Assembly: GCF_910596095.1 (NCBI RefSeq)
Contig: NC_056554.1
Location: 6,983,501 to 7,047,500, forward strand
Reading direction: 5' to 3'
Source: Thunnus maccoyii
Taxonomy: Eukaryota; Chordata; Actinopteri; Scombriformes; Scombridae
Length of the DNA stretch: 64,000 nt
Shown: in pieces, positions 61,719 to 64,000 of the stretch
Position numbering within the stretch: position 1 is the first letter of the stretch
How the letters are laid out: the number at the start of each line of letters is the position of its first letter
Notes under the pieces: generated by a model
The model's database searches: none
Told to the model about the DNA's origin: nothing
Seen by the model: only the letters and a program-made list of their open reading frames with translations
Made by a program: the position numbers and the translations under genes

Positions 61719-61770
61719 CTCTCTCTCTCTCTCTCTCTCTGTCTCTTTCCCTCTCTCTCTCTCTCTCTCT
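61719..61770. repeat. (CT)n microsatellite
   Basis: Two CT runs separated by GTCTCTTTCC. Confidence 0.96.
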
Positions 61771-62118
61771 AACTCCAGCTTTTTACTTTTCATCGTGTAC
61801 CACCTGAGCTCTTCAAGGTTGTCGCCACAATTTGGGTCATTCAGCTCGGCCCCATTTCAGCCACCCCGCACAGACACGCACATACACACACACACGCAAT
61901 CACACACCTCCCCCTCTGTGTATTACCTGACACCGCCAGGTGGGAGAGACTCCATTACCGAGTTGCACTCTGACCCCGCTTCGACTGCCCGGCCAGAGAG
62001 GAGAGATGTGTGGTGTGTGTGTGTGAGAGAGATAGAGGGGGGAAAAAAGAGAAAGCGGTGAGCAACTGAAATGAGGCCAGCCTAAATGTTTGTGTGTGAA
62101 TGAGCGTTCACATTTGTT

Positions 62119-62142
62119 TGTGTGTGTGTGTGTGTGTGTGTG
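62119..62142. repeat. (TG)n microsatellite
   Basis: 12 TG units. Confidence 0.96.
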
Positions 62143-62534
62143 GGCATGTGGGGAGGTGGGGTAGGAGGGTTGAGCATGTCTCATATGACACCTCTGGCCA
62201 TTATTAAGTCCACTTTATTCTCTGGTCTCTGGCATATTCTCTTCTCTCCATATGTTCACATTTTTTCTCCTGAACCCAGTTCCATAACAATGCTTACTGA
62301 GTTTGCACGCACACCAACACCTTATTAATATTCAAGAAATCTCCAAGTAGTGTCTATGTTAAGAAGTTGGCTCACGTAAGCATCAAATCCCACTCACAAT
62401 AACCTGGAAAAGCTTTTATTTTGATTATGAAAAACCACAGTGTATTTTTTTTCATCTTTTCTCACTAACCAATAGCAGTATTTAACCATGCAGAATTGGT
62501 TTCATTTCTCTTGGTTTTTAGATACAGTATGTCT

Positions 62535-62685
62535 GTAAGATTTATGCCTCCACCCCGGTACAACAGAGGTGAATGGATTTTCCTTTGTGATGCTCACAGC
62601 ATTCAAATATTACATTTAAAATTTCAAACTGCAGAAGAAATAGCTGCAGTGAAAACTGTTGGCTGACTTTTGTTTTTGTTTAGGT
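62535..62685. repeat. Dispersed repeat related to the 47.9-kb repeat
   Basis: TTTATGCCTCCACCCCGGTAC followed by ACAGAGGTGAATGG and GTGATGCTCACAGCATTC matches the start of the repeat near 47.9 kb. The 3' part has degenerated. Confidence 0.45.
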
Positions 62686-62689
62686 TGTT

Positions 62690-62850
62690 TTGTTGCCTCC
62701 AAATGGATCTGATTTTTTTCACACAAGTGTGGACAAACACAATCGGATTTTTTTTTGCAGGGGGCCACTTGCATATGTGGTCCTATATGTGATTAATATC
62801 CGATCTCTGGCTATACGACCGCTGTCAGATCGGAATTCTTGTGTGTGTGT
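62690..62850. repeat. Possible dispersed teleost repeat
   Basis: CGGATTTTTTTTTGCAG, 'CCACTTGCATATGTGGTCCT' and 'GACCGCTGTCAGATCGGAAT' recall a common teleost DNA-element family. Evidence is recognition only. Confidence 0.35.
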
Positions 62851-64000
62851 TTTTTTTTTAATGTCTCGTATTGCCTGTTGTCATCACTCAGTGTCGGCAC
62901 CTCATAGGCCAGTAAAAATAAACATGGAGGAGAGCAACAACAGTGACGGGTCAATGGAGAGATGAGGAAATTTCAAATTTGTTGGACATTTGGGGAAAAG
63001 TTTCTTCTTTATTTATTCTATTTCTTTTCTATTTCATTTCTATTTGACTGTCGCACATTATTATTGTTCTAAGTCTGCACATGTGTGGCAGTTTAGGACC
63101 TCAACAGTGTTCACACCAGAGCTAGAAACATGAATGTGAACCATCAACACAAAAAGATCATATCTGACTAAAAAAATTGAATTGGACATTAATGCCTGTA
63201 GTTTGAGCGTAGCCTAATTTATCACAAGCACAATTCTATTCACTTCCATTGTGTCAGAGTGTTGGCAAAAAGCTCCACACTAAATCAGCCTTTAGGTAAT
63301 GGATTTTAAGTTAAAAAAAAATACACAATATTCTCTGTAAGTATCACCTGTTGATTCATCACTTTATGCCTCTTAGGGCTTTTACACTTGCTGTGTTTGG
63401 TAGGCTTTTCTTGTGTTAAGTTTTCAGACATGATGGAAATAGCAGTGGTTAGTGGGGAATAAACAAGAAAAACTGGAAAGTAAGCATGAATGGTGATGGA
63501 TGCCATGGCTGAGCAGCGAGCGAGGAAAGAACGTCGCCCGTGGAAACTCACATTTCCTAAACAGAACCTCCATCGAAAAAAAAGAAACGGCGGGAGGCTA
63601 CTGCCAACACTGTTTGACTGACGAGTAGGAAATGTACTGCCGAAAACCACACAGCATTGTTTATTTTAGTGCCAAAGATGGAGAAAATGCTGAAAAAACA
63701 AAACAAAGATATCACGTATTACCATCTAATCAGGACAGGAACTGCTAGCCAAAACGATGCCTTTCTGTGTAACACGGCACTCCTTAGCTCTGTTTACAAC
63801 TGAAACCCCTTAAGCAGGGCACTATGATATGGGAAAGAGAAGAAGAGAAGAGAAGTGGAATTTTGGCTAATGTGTGCTGGAGAGTGTGGGAGAGTTTCTG
63901 CTCTTCTTTCATCCTGGCTTTTGCACTGAAGCTGCAGGCGTCTCCTGGTGTGAGCTCTCCATCGAAGCAGAGCAACAGCCCCCTTCTGTTTTCTAAATGT
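62850..64000. other. Non-coding stretch to the window end
   Basis: No gene, microsatellite or bounded repeat recognised. Confidence 0.5.

Noticed and set aside
1-64000. CRISPR arrays, bacterial operons, prophage or retroviral coding genes
   Set aside because: No spaced direct repeats, no dense prokaryote-like genes, and no gag/pol/env-like frames were seen. All repeats are microsatellites, DNA-transposon relics, the short LTR-like element or the segmental duplication.

Overview
The window is vertebrate nuclear DNA, almost certainly from a spiny-rayed teleost fish. Three things point to this. Dinucleotide (CA/GT)n microsatellites are extremely dense. Many short degenerate DNA-transposon families typical of teleosts are present: Tc1-like, hAT-like and MITEs. 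The only recognisable genes are split by GT-AG introns and encode a fish-type secreted C-type lectin. Almost all long open frames elsewhere are translations of microsatellites (His-Thr, Cys-Val, Tyr-Ile runs) and are not genes.

Layout. Positions 1-44,550 look like a gene desert, or the inside of a very large intron. I see no convincing exon there. The stretch holds dozens of CA/GT, CT, AAT and AT microsatellites, several purine/pyrimidine-biased tracts, two guanine-rich clusters able to form quadruplexes, and dispersed repeats. The best repeats are a MITE with about 36-bp inverted ends (12,621-12,975), a 'TAGGGTTGGG'-ended element (19,189-19,807), a Tc1 relic carrying a nested repeat (36,090-37,233), and a 451-bp miniature LTR-like element with a perfect 5-bp target duplication, tRNA-like promoter boxes and a palindromic terminal repeat (39,079-39,529).

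Positions 44,551-57,354 are a recent tandem segmental duplication carrying C-type lectin-domain (CTLD) genes on the minus strand. Copy 1 holds an intact four-exon gene for a 213-residue protein with one CTLD. Copy 2 holds an intact five-exon gene for a 329-residue protein with two CTLDs. Copy 3 keeps the signal-peptide exon and a CTLD exon, but a dispersed repeat has replaced the splice acceptor and the 3' exons are missing, so it is read as a pseudogene. Each of the two intact genes predicts a signal peptide, CTLD(s) without a canonical calcium/sugar site, and a 74-residue tail ending in a lysine-rich stretch. The last intron of both has a non-canonical GC donor. The single CTLD of copies 1 and 3 is a fusion of the first half of CTLD1 and the second half of CTLD2, joined inside a 19-bp identical sequence encoding the WIGLY motif. 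Each copy also carries a hAT-like element in an intron, and copies 1 and 3 carry a dead Tc1 transposase fragment.

Positions 57,355-64,000 return to repeat-bearing non-coding DNA, with microsatellites concentrated at 61.3-62.2 kb. No RNA gene or CRISPR array was seen. The tRNA-like sequences found belong to the miniature LTR element. Family assignments of dispersed repeats rest on recognition and visible terminal repeats, not on a database search.
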